From Candidatus Latescibacterota bacterium (GTDB lineage: Bacteria > Latescibacterota > UBA2968 > UBA8231): a stretch of 16,728 nucleotides of DNA. The position numbers were made by a program, and so were the translations under genes. Shown piece by piece: positions 1-6,109 of the stretch (its first letter is position 1; every line of letters begins with the position of its first letter). The notes beneath the pieces are model-generated. The model was given only the letters and a program-made list of their open reading frames with translations. It did not search any database and was not told the origin of the DNA. Location of the stretch: assembly GCA_022825185.1 (NCBI GenBank), contig JAJDYK010000221.1:1-16728 (forward strand), written 5' to 3'.

Positions 1-1085
1 AGCCCCGTGACGGAAGCCTCAACGGTGTTGGTTCCCAGATTGCTGCCCAGCGTCAGCCGGGTAGTGGCGCGACCGTTGGCATTGGTGGTAGCCGTAGTGG
101 TTGATAGCGTTCCCCCGCCAGCAGTCACCGCAAACGACACGGCCACTCCGGCTATGGCCGCGCCATCTTCATCTGACACTAAAACCATCAACGGCTCGGC
201 CAGTTGTGTGCTGGCCGGGCCTTCCTGACCATCGCCGGCAACCTTCTCCAGCCTGTGGGCATTGGCGTACCCGACAGCGCTAAAGGTCACTGGCTCCAAG
301 CCCGCGACCGAGGCTTCCACGGTGTTGGTCCCCAGCTCGCGGCCCAGCGTCAGCGTGGTAGTGGCTTGGCCGTTGGCATTGGTGGTAGCGCTGGCCGATG
401 ACAGCGTCCCCCCGCCAGCGGTCACTGTAAACGCGACCTGAACTCCTGCGAGCAAGTTGCCGTTTTGATCTCTTACGACAACGACGAACGGCTCGTCCAA
501 TGCCGCACCGGCTGGTCCCTGTTGCCCCTCGCCGGAGGTTTCCAGCGTCTGGGGATGCAAGCTGGGAACCGTTTGTCCCTCTGCAGAAGCTCCGTCTCCT
601 TCGGCGGTAGTGCTTTGCGAGCCGGTGGTAGTGCTTTGCGAATCCCCGTCTCCTTCGGCGGAAGTGTTTTGCAAATACTCGTCAAGAATCTCTTGAGGAA
701 TCTCTGGTGGTTCTGGTGGGTCTCGTAGTTTTGGTCGGTCTGGGTCTTCTTCTGTGGTGGGGATCAATGAGACCGTCCCGCTCGTCGTTTCTTCGCCCGC
801 CGGAATCAGGAAAGTAGTGGATCCCTCTATGCGGAAGCCCTCCGGTGGAGTGATCCAGGAACTCACGTCCAAAGACGTATCCTCAGCTACCGGACCACCA
901 TTATGCCTGATTTCCAGAGAGACAGTGATTGAACCATCCTCATTTTTCGTGGCAGAAATATCTATACGGTAGGTACCGGCCGGAGGATCGTCAGCCCCAG
1001 CCTCCCCGCTCTGCCCCAAGACCAAGCCGACGACCAGCAAAGGCACATAAGCTAAGCGCTGAGCTAGAGATTTCGCGTGTATCAT
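1..1085 (-). CDS. Secreted Big-1 (Ig-like) repeat protein, 3' end cut by window edge
   Basis: I translated this frame directly; it stays open to the left edge, so 361 residues are visible and the C terminus is missing. The start is ATG at 1085, with a Shine-Dalgarno AAAGGAG at 1102-1096, ten bases upstream. Residues 1-31 look like a Sec signal peptide: Lys/Arg near the start, a hydrophobic stretch VPLLVVGLVLG at 14-24, and likely cleavage near GEAGA. Residues about 38-110 form a beta-type region. Residues 111-185 are an acidic, Pro- and Ser/Thr-rich linker with repeats. Two Big-1 type Ig repeats follow, at about 187-285 and from 286 onward, sharing cores such as TAGGGTLS, TTNANG and GTNTVEAS. 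Big-1 domains are known from invasin/intimin-type surface proteins. A role at the cell surface or in adhesion is inference. More repeats, and perhaps a terminal domain, probably lie beyond the edge. Confidence 0.85.
   Translation of the reverse strand, partial: MIHAKSLAQRLAYVPLLVVGLVLGQSGEAGADDPPAGTYRIDISATKNEDGSITVSLEIRHNGGPVAEDTSLDVSSWITPPEGFRIEGSTTFLIPAGEETTSGTVSLIPTTEEDPDRPKLRDPPEPPEIPQEILDEYLQNTSAEGDGDSQSTTTGSQSTTAEGDGASAEGQTVPSLHPQTLETSGEGQQGPAGAALDEPFVVVVRDQNGNLLAGVQVAFTVTAGGGTLSSASATTNANGQATTTLTLGRELGTNTVEASVAGLEPVTFSAVGYANAHRLEKVAGDGQEGPASTQLAEPLMVLVSDEDGAAIAGVAVSFAVTAGGGTLSTTTATTNANGRATTRLTLGSNLGTNTVEASVTG
3..521 (-). repeat. Tandem Big-1 repeat units, period 297 bp (99 codons)
   Basis: The same 20-base string, ccgttggcattggtggtagc, occurs at 73-92 and 370-389, exactly 297 bases apart. 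The flanking coding sequence is similar over most of the unit, for example around the TAGGGTLS, TTNANG and TNTVEAS cores. The second unit is cut by the left edge. The exact 99-codon period and strong nucleotide similarity suggest growth by duplication within the gene. Confidence 0.8.
592..674 (-). repeat. 54-bp (18-codon) direct repeat in the linker of the Big-1 protein
   Basis: Two near-identical 29-base copies, at 592-620 and 646-674, differ at three positions and are offset by 54 bases. A shorter element, ggtagtgctttgcga, is also repeated at 606-620 and 627-641, an offset of 21 bases. Both offsets are multiples of three, so the protein shows Ser/Thr-rich and acidic peptide repeats (AEGDG, SQSTT) at about residues 141-166. 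This looks like a low-complexity spacer between the N-terminal region and the Ig-like repeats. Confidence 0.65.
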
Positions 1086-1158
1086 TATTCGTCAACTCCT
1101 TTGTTCACGTGAGTTTAGGTTAAGCGATCTTCTAACGTGAGTCGTGCATCTGCTTAGT

Positions 1159-1193
1159 AGCATACGTTTGTAATAACAGTGCAAACGTATGCT
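1159..1193. repeat. Perfect 12-bp inverted repeat, 11-base spacer (candidate operator)
   Basis: The arms are agcatacgtttg (1159-1170) and caaacgtatgct (1182-1193), perfectly complementary, separated by an 11-base AT-rich spacer. It lies about 75 bases upstream of the Big-1 gene start and directly next to a TTGACG box on the minus strand. No T-run follows on either strand, and the arms are not GC-rich, which argues against an intrinsic terminator. A dimeric repressor site is the simplest reading, but I cannot name the regulator. Confidence 0.7.
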
Positions 1194-1200
1194 CCGTCAA
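1170..1200 (-). promoter_or_regulatory. Possible sigma70-type promoter for the Big-1 gene, overlapping the inverted repeat
   Basis: On the minus strand TTGACG (1200-1195) matches five of six -35 consensus bases. The best -10 candidates are TATTAC (1175-1170, 19-base spacer) and TTATTA (1176-1171, 18-base spacer), both imperfect. The inverted repeat fills the spacer and the -10 region, so a bound protein would block polymerase. Initiation here would leave a leader of about 80 bases. Confidence 0.4.
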
Positions 1201-1269
1201 CCAAAAAATGTTGATTTTGAACTTGATGAACAACTGGTTTTGTTAGGGTTGGAGTCGGTATCTACTCTG

Positions 1270-1698
1270 TCAATGCCGCAGCGAATGAGAATCACCCGTA
1301 TGCTCGTGCTCACAGGCAGGACATATCTTACATAGGTGCCGATTTAGGAGATGTGCTGTTGCCAGTAGGAGACCTCCTGTTGCATGGAGGGCTACTTCAA
1401 AAATTCCTTCAGTCGCAATGTGGGCGGTGGCAATGAACGCTACTGCCACTACGAGGGTGAGGAATGCTCTCCAACTTCTGTGATGTTTAATCCCCCAAAC
1501 GACGCTACCTAATGCGAGCGCAACGGCTCCAATAATGATTAATTCCGCGCGTTCACTTGCGAGGAACCCGAGCCCCAGTAACGGCAGAATTGTTACTAAA
1601 AGCGGCATTGCCACGCAGTGGAGCGCACACGAAAAAGACAGAAATGCTCCTACGGTATCTACCAGCTCTTGATCAAAATAGTTTTTCACTTTTTCCAT
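1270..1698 (-). CDS. MerC-domain membrane protein
   Basis: This 142-residue protein has about four hydrophobic helices and the start of the MerC-type family. A Cys/His motif, CALHC (C24, H27, C28), sits at the head of helix one and is followed by a PLLVTILPLLGLGFL segment. The C-terminal tail is metal-binding, with C123, C126 and C129 followed by His-rich residues (HEH). Relatives include the mercuric-ion transporter MerC and many uncharacterised members found near metal genes. Metal uptake or handling is likely, but the metal is not fixed by the sequence. I start it at ATG 1698, where a GAGG box sits just upstream and the family sequence begins. An in-frame ATG at 1728 adds ten residues unlike the family. 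Its base composition is visibly more AT-rich than batA next to it. No other mer genes are present. Confidence 0.8.
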   Translation of the reverse strand: MEKVKNYFDQELVDTVGAFLSFSCALHCVAMPLLVTILPLLGLGFLASERAELIIIGAVALALGSVVWGIKHHRSWRAFLTLVVAVAFIATAHIATEGIFEVALHATGGLLLATAHLLNRHLCKICPACEHEHTGDSHSLRH

Positions 1699-1796
1699 AT
1701 GTCGCCTCGCAGATTGCCCACGGCGCACTTTCTCGGCGTGGGGTCATAGAACTTCTCGTTGAATCGAATGGTTGTAGTTTGATTATCGACACTCAT
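1686..1796 (-). CDS. 36-codon reading frame overlapping the MerC-type start; possible leader peptide
   Basis: ATG at 1796 opens a 36-codon frame ending in TGA at 1688-1686, so its last codons overlap the first codons of the MerC-type gene in another frame. The peptide starts MSVDNQTTTIRF and ends NLRGDIWKK, with one Cys and no hydrophobic stretch. I do not recognise it. It begins 13 bases after the batA stop, with only a weak AAAGAG purine run upstream. Three readings are possible: a small leader translated to couple or control the membrane gene, a remnant of a larger gene, or a chance open frame. The overlap geometry favours coupling, but nothing here proves translation. Confidence 0.35.
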   Translation of the reverse strand: MSVDNQTTTIRFNEKFYDPTPRKCAVGNLRGDIWKK

Positions 1797-1809
1797 AATA
1801 TATAACTCT

Positions 1810-3873
1810 TTATGCGGCTTGGCGCACTGGAACGTCGCGGGGGGCGCGGGCGATCCACTGTTCGGCGAGGAGCAGGCCGAGGGCCAAAATCAGGAATTCG
1901 CGCCACAGCTCGCGGCCGTGGCGATTGCCCAAGACCGCAAGGCGCAGGTCGTCACTTGGGCTGAGGAAATGGACTTCTGCGTCTGCGAAAACGCTCCGCA
2001 CATACTCGGGCACTACGGGTGCGAGTGCGGATTCGCGAGCGTCGAAGTTGACGGCGAACGCATCGACCTCTGCGCCCGCAGCGCGCAGTCGCCAGATGCC
2101 AGCCTCGCCGACGTGGGGAATTTTCCACAAGTATTGGCCGCCGATAGGCTCCGGCTCCAAGCGCAGGCGCTCGCCCGACGGCGTCTCGGCCTCTACCACA
2201 GCTTCCATTGGCACATCGGCCAAGCGGCGATAGACCGTTTCTCCCACCAAGTAAGCGGCGTGGCGGTCGGGCGGCAGGCTCAACTCGCGCACCAAGCGGT
2301 GCAGGAGGGGGGCGAACAGTCCGCGTTGGTGCAGGTCGTTCCACTGCGGGTCGATGGGGAAGGCCGCGAGTGCGACGCGTCCCTGTCCCTTCCAGGCTAG
2401 CGCCATGGCGAGTTGTCCGTCGCTGAAGCGGACCAAAGGCAAAAGGTCGGGCGCGGGCACCATGGCGAAATAGGCGTAGAAGCGCGGCTGATCGCCGTCG
2501 CTGGCGAGGAGGTCGTTGAAAAGCGGGTGATGCGGCTCGTCTGCGTCTAAGACTTGATAGTTGGCTGCGTTGCCGGGTGCGCCGAGCCGGTTTTTGAAGC
2601 GCCCCGGAGTCAGGCCGGGCAAGAGGTCGCGGTTGTAGTAGCCAAGACCGCTCTGCGGCGCGGGAAAGAGAACCACGCCCCCACCGCTGGCGACGAACTC
2701 GTCTAATGCCGCCTTTTGCATCGCGCTTAGCCGCGCGAGGTTGCAGAGCACGAGGACATCTACTCCGGCGAGGGTGTTGGCGTCGAGATTGGCAAAAATA
2801 TCGGTGCGAATTTTTACGACCGGATCGGAGAGGGCTGCCGCCCCGAGTGCTCGACGCACATAGTACGCGTCTTCGGGCTGTTCGCTTAACAGCAGCACGG
2901 TGATGGAGGTGGGCAAATCGAGCGTGAAGTAGCGGCGGTTGTCGAGCGCGAGGGCATCGTCGGAGAGCGCGACGTGTCCGCTCAGCCGTCCGGGCCGTCG
3001 CGGCGAAAAGCTGAGTGCTACTTGGGTCGTGCCCGGCGCTCCGGGATCCACGCTATGGCGGCGCACGCGCTGGCCATCGACAAACAGGTCGAGCGCCGTG
3101 CCCGCGCCGCTGTGCGCGATTGCGGTTTGCAAGGTGACTTTGGCGTCGGCCGCGAGCATCCAACTCGGGGCCGAGACCCGCTCGACGTAGGCATTTGGCC
3201 GGGGCTGGGCAAGCGGGCTGGCGACATAGACGCGCATGTCGGCAAAGGATGGGACCGAGTCGTCGAGCTGATCCCAGTTGTATTGGGCCAAATCGGTAAA
3301 GACGAAAAGCTCGTGTGTTGCGAGTGCGGATTCTTGGTCGAAGCGTTGGGCCGCGGCGTGCAAGGCCGCGCGCAAGTCGGTCGCCTCTTGCGTCGGCGCG
3401 AGCTCGGCAAGGCGCTCGGCTAGGTAATCGCGGTCGCCGGCAAAAGGGTCGTGGGGCCGTTGGGCAAAAGGCTGCACTGCCACTTGATCGCGCGGCGGCA
3501 AAACGGCCAGCAGGTCGCCGAGTTGGCGCTGGAGTTGGTCGAAGAGGGAACCAGAGGGCCGCTGGTAGCGGGTGCTGTACGACAGGTCCAAGAGCGCGTG
3601 AACGGCCACCGGACGATCGCCGCCTCCCCATCCGCCACCGGCTGTCGGACGGGCAAAGGCGCAGACGATGAGCGCGATGATGAGCGTGCGCAGCAACAGG
3701 ACCAGCCACTGGCGCAGTTGCAGCCGCCGCATGCGGTTTTGCTGTAGCTGGCGCAGAAAGGCGAAGTCGCTGAAAGGATGGGGTTGGGCGCGCCCTCGAT
3801 GCAGCAGGTGAATGGCTAGGGGTAGGGCGGCCGCGACCAGTCCGACAAGGACCGCGGGATTGAGAAACTGCAA
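1810..3873 (-). CDS. BatA-type membrane protein with von Willebrand factor A domain
   Basis: The 687-residue protein opens with the BatA (aerotolerance regulator N-terminal) signature: FLNPAVL with a hydrophobic helix at about 3-25, a basic loop with PFSDFAFLR, and a second helix at about 55-75. A vWA-like domain follows with a MIDAS pattern: DLSYS at 96-100, T165-D166 and FTDL at 192-195, which could bind a divalent metal. The middle and C-terminal parts are beta-rich and unassigned, with a Rossmann-like VLVLCN segment around 370. A last helix lies near the end (LILALGLLLAEQW). BatA proteins are usually encoded beside a MoxR ATPase and a DUF58 protein, and neither is here. The start is TTG at 3873, chosen because the family motif begins there and no other start follows the ptsN stop. 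The N terminus is in frame with ptsN. Confidence 0.8.
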   Translation of the reverse strand: MQFLNPAVLVGLVAAALPLAIHLLHRGRAQPHPFSDFAFLRQLQQNRMRRLQLRQWLVLLLRTLIIALIVCAFARPTAGGGWGGGDRPVAVHALLDLSYSTRYQRPSGSLFDQLQRQLGDLLAVLPPRDQVAVQPFAQRPHDPFAGDRDYLAERLAELAPTQEATDLRAALHAAAQRFDQESALATHELFVFTDLAQYNWDQLDDSVPSFADMRVYVASPLAQPRPNAYVERVSAPSWMLAADAKVTLQTAIAHSGAGTALDLFVDGQRVRRHSVDPGAPGTTQVALSFSPRRPGRLSGHVALSDDALALDNRRYFTLDLPTSITVLLLSEQPEDAYYVRRALGAAALSDPVVKIRTDIFANLDANTLAGVDVLVLCNLARLSAMQKAALDEFVASGGGVVLFPAPQSGLGYYNRDLLPGLTPGRFKNRLGAPGNAANYQVLDADEPHHPLFNDLLASDGDQPRFYAYFAMVPAPDLLPLVRFSDGQLAMALAWKGQGRVALAAFPIDPQWNDLHQRGLFAPLLHRLVRELSLPPDRHAAYLVGETVYRRLADVPMEAVVEAETPSGERLRLEPEPIGGQYLWKIPHVGEAGIWRLRAAGAEVDAFAVNFDARESALAPVVPEYVRSVFADAEVHFLSPSDDLRLAVLGNRHGRELWREFLILALGLLLAEQWIARAPRDVPVRQAA

Positions 3874-3891
3874 GATGGGGAAGGAGCCGCG

Positions 3892-4365
3892 CTAGTTCGC
3901 AGCGGGAATATCGCGCTCGGCAGCTTCGATGGTGGCGATGATTTCCTCGGCTGAATTCGCGTCGATGAGCTTCTTTTTGAACTCTTCGTTTTTGAGTAAG
4001 CGCGAAATCCGCGCCAGTGCTTTGATGTGGGGGCCGGAGATGTTGGTCGGGGAGACCAGCAGGAAGAACACATAGGCTGGCTCGCCGTCGAGGGCGTCGA
4101 AATCCATGCCCCGCCGCTGGGTGCCCATAGCTGCGACCAGTTCGGTCACCGCGGCCGACTTGCCGTGGGGGATGGCGATACCATCGCCAATGCCCGTGCT
4201 CATGATTTTTTCGCGGTCGAGTACGGCTTGCAATGCTTGGTCGCGGTCGGTGATCGCGTCGCCGACTGGAAGCGAGTTGACCAGTTCGGTGATGATTTCC
4301 TCTTTGGATTCTCCTTTGAGGTCAACTATGATGGATTCGAGCGACAGAATGTCCAACAGGTTCAT
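3892..4365 (-). CDS. ptsN: PTS EIIA-type protein, PtsN-like (nitrogen PTS or fructose family)
   Basis: This 157-residue protein matches the length and layout of the PTS EIIA type-2 fold used by PtsN (EIIA-Ntr) and fructose-type EIIA. The phospho-accepting histidine is H67 in GIAIPHGK, and the later FFLLVSP and HIKALARISRLL segments are also typical. As a stand-alone domain it is more likely a regulatory phosphocarrier that senses PEP or nitrogen state than a sugar transporter part. No EI, HPr/NPr, EIIB or EIIC gene is in the window. I chose ATG 4365 over an upstream ATG at 4422 because the family sequence starts MNLLDIL and a GGAG box lies nine bases before it. The gene sits 67 bases after the sixA-like stop. 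Its TAG stop at 3894-3892 is followed in the same frame by batA. Confidence 0.85.
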   Translation of the reverse strand: MNLLDILSLESIIVDLKGESKEEIITELVNSLPVGDAITDRDQALQAVLDREKIMSTGIGDGIAIPHGKSAAVTELVAAMGTQRRGMDFDALDGEPAYVFFLLVSPTNISGPHIKALARISRLLKNEEFKKKLIDANSAEEIIATIEAAERDIPAAN

Positions 4366-4432
4366 GCGCGTTATCTCCGGGTGAGTTGTTGAAAAATAAG
4401 CCATCCCCGCGACATTCGTCAACTGCTCATTG

Positions 4433-4930
4433 TCATTGAGTTATGGCTTTTACGAGTCTCGGCACCACGAAGTAAAGCAAGCGCCCGCGACTGATTTCTT
4501 GCCAAGAGTAGATGCCCAATTCGACTGCGGCTAGGCCCGCAGTCGGCAGAGAGATGCGCGCACCCGTTAGCTCGCCGATCCACTCTTCCATCCCTGGGTT
4601 GTGGGCGATGATGAGGCCGGTCTGGGCGCTGTCTGGCAAGTCGGCTGCCGCTTGGGTCAGAGTGCTGGAGGGCGCGAGGTAGAGCGCGTCGTCTAGGTGC
4701 AGAGCGCTCGCCGGTAGGCCGAGGGATTCGACAAGGCCGGTGGCCGTCTGGTGCGCTCGGCGTGCGGCCGAGGCCAGCACGAGATCGGGACGCGGGCCAT
4801 ACGCTGCGAGTAGGCGGGCGATGCGCGGCAAATCCGCGCGGCCGCGCTTGTTGAGCGGACGGTCGAAATCGTCGCTTATGCCGGGAGGATAAGCCGACTT
4901 GGCATGGCGCATGATGAGCAAGGTCTTCAT
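4433..4930 (-). CDS. sixA: SixA-like phosphohistidine phosphatase (histidine phosphatase superfamily)
   Basis: This is a 165-residue compact histidine phosphatase. The RHAK motif (R8, H9) carries the catalytic histidine that becomes phosphorylated. R57-R58 in SAARRAHQTA and H110 in IIAHNPGMEEW complete the usual active site, and the DFDRPLNKRG segment is typical of SixA rather than of phosphoglycerate mutase. SixA removes phosphate from protein histidines. The start ATG 4930 is set by family homology. The frame is open for 84 more upstream codons, but those run antisense into the divergent gene and do not resemble the family. No strong Shine-Dalgarno is visible. It is the likely first gene of a sixA-ptsN-batA operon, divergent from the polysaccharide cluster with a 106-base gap. 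Confidence 0.85.
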   Translation of the reverse strand: MKTLLIMRHAKSAYPPGISDDFDRPLNKRGRADLPRIARLLAAYGPRPDLVLASAARRAHQTATGLVESLGLPASALHLDDALYLAPSSTLTQAAADLPDSAQTGLIIAHNPGMEEWIGELTGARISLPTAGLAAVELGIYSWQEISRGRLLYFVVPRLVKAITQ

Positions 4931-5036
4931 GGGAATTAGGAATTGGTTGCGTGGGCATTTACTAGAAGGTATTTTTATTAGCAGCAAGATAGGGTGTATT
5001 GGTGCCCGATACAAACGCGACTCAGGATTTATAGAT
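4931..5036. promoter_or_regulatory. Divergent intergenic region between sixA and the polysaccharide cluster
   Basis: This 106-base, AT-rich gap separates two divergent units, so it must carry both promoters unless they lie inside genes. On the plus strand TTGCGT (4947-4952), a 17-base spacer and TATTTT (4970-4975) make a weak sigma70-like candidate. AGGA at 5024-5027 is a plausible ribosome binding site for the gene starting at 5037. For sixA I see only poor boxes, such as TTGTAT with TATCTT. No clear operator is visible. Confidence 0.4.
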
Positions 5037-6107
5037 ATGGCTCCACAACCAGTAGAACTCAACCTAACCATCCGCCCCCAGCACCGCTTTGCGGTCATCG
5101 ATATCGCCGAGTTGATCCGCCAGCAAGTCGGCGACGAGCTGCGGCCCTTTCGCAAAGCCGCGTACTGTTCGTTGCACACCACGGCTGGCTATATAGAGCA
5201 GGGCACGAGTAGGCGTTTGGGCCACAGCCGCAAGCAGATCGACCCATTTATCCGCGCCATCCAAAAGATATTTCCCTACAACGCCGGCTATTTCCACGAC
5301 CGCATGCAACTGCGCGACGAGCTTAGCGAGGGCGAAAAGGAAAGGGAGCCGGTCAACGCCGACTCGCACCTGACTTTTATCGCCGCGGGTCTCAAAAACT
5401 GCGTGACCTATATCCACCGTCCCGAGGAGCCGGTGTACTTCATTGAGCTAGACGGTATCTACAAGCACTACGTACGCAGCCGGCACACCGCGGTCATGGC
5501 CTACAACCACGCCGAAATCGTGCAGCGCAGTCGAGTGGAGATTCCGGTGGGTGGCAGCCATGCGATCGACGCCTTCAACCTCAAGGATCCGCGCTATGGC
5601 CTCTTTGAAACGCTCGCCGATCGGCTGCGGCAATCCGGCATCGACAAAGGCTGCATCGACATCCGCCTCGCCCCAGAGGAAAAGCACGTCGGCATGACCG
5701 TCAACGAGTACGAGACCCTGTTGATGCGCAACGACTTGCCCCAGGCCCTCAGCGATCCGCTGCGCTATGCGTTCCAGCGCGGCAAGCGGCTCCTGCGGCA
5801 CCCGGCCTCCATCCCCGGCAAGATGCACGCGTACGCGGCCTACGATTCCCTCCGCTTCTACAACGAATTGCTCGACCAAGTTCCGGTGGGGCGGTCGGTC
5901 ATCGACCGCATCGTTTCGGTGCTATCGACGCCAGCCCAGCGCATCTTGCGCCTGAAGCGCCACATCCGCCTGCTGGTCTCAGATAGCGCGGGAACTGGCG
6001 CGGATCGCATCCTGCAGGGCACGTACCAAAGCCCGATTTTGGTGCAGCACCAACCGGCTGAGGGTGAAGTGCGCGCGCTCGACATCACCCTGCGCCGCTT
6101 CGTCTGA
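5037..6107 (+). CDS. YjbQ/UPF0047-fold protein with a long C-terminal extension
   Basis: The protein has 356 residues. The N-terminal half resembles the YjbQ/UPF0047 family (secondary thiamine-phosphate synthase-like): a beta strand with HTTAG (H47), then NADSHLTF with H111, then the strand pattern VYFIELDG. The usual family length is about 135-140 residues. Here there is extra sequence between these motifs, and roughly 170 residues follow from about 185 on that I do not recognise. That tail contains a Tyr/His-rich stretch around 262-280 and a basic RILRLKRHIRLL segment around 302-313. No signal peptide or membrane helix is visible. I chose ATG 5037 because the family start and an AGGA box fit; the frame stays open further upstream over the divergent promoter region. 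It ends two bases before the phosphohexomutase start, so it is almost surely cotranscribed with it. Its true reaction is unknown. Confidence 0.65.
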   Translation: MAPQPVELNLTIRPQHRFAVIDIAELIRQQVGDELRPFRKAAYCSLHTTAGYIEQGTSRRLGHSRKQIDPFIRAIQKIFPYNAGYFHDRMQLRDELSEGEKEREPVNADSHLTFIAAGLKNCVTYIHRPEEPVYFIELDGIYKHYVRSRHTAVMAYNHAEIVQRSRVEIPVGGSHAIDAFNLKDPRYGLFETLADRLRQSGIDKGCIDIRLAPEEKHVGMTVNEYETLLMRNDLPQALSDPLRYAFQRGKRLLRHPASIPGKMHAYAAYDSLRFYNELLDQVPVGRSVIDRIVSVLSTPAQRILRLKRHIRLLVSDSAGTGADRILQGTYQSPILVQHQPAEGEVRALDITLRRFV

Positions 6108-6109
6108 GC

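Larger units (their letters stand above)
1086..1269. other. Intergenic region between the Big-1 and MerC-type genes
   Basis: This 184-base AT-rich gap holds the ribosome binding site of the Big-1 gene, the inverted repeat and candidate promoter. It also holds a direct repeat, acgtgagt, at 1107-1114 and 1135-1142 (28 bases apart). I found no gene and no convincing intrinsic terminator for the MerC-type gene that ends at 1270. Confidence 0.6.

Noticed and set aside
592..674. Short repeats as a CRISPR-like array
   Set aside because: The repeats are in frame within a coding region, only two or three copies exist, and they code for a low-complexity linker.
1159..1193. Inverted repeat as an intrinsic terminator of the MerC-type gene
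   Set aside because: The stem is not GC-rich, no T-run follows on the minus strand, and it lies 75 bases past the stop next to a -35 like box.
1270..1728. A full mercury resistance (mer) locus
   Set aside because: Only one MerC-type protein is present; no MerR, MerT, MerP or MerA is encoded in the window.
1819..2400. 193-codon plus-strand open frame opposite batA
   Set aside because: It is antisense to a well-supported BatA gene in GC-rich DNA, shows no family features and has a composition typical of shadow frames.
4931..5182. 84-codon N-terminal extension of the SixA-like protein
   Set aside because: SixA proteins begin at the MKTLLIMRHA segment, and the extension would run across the divergent promoter and into the YjbQ-type gene.
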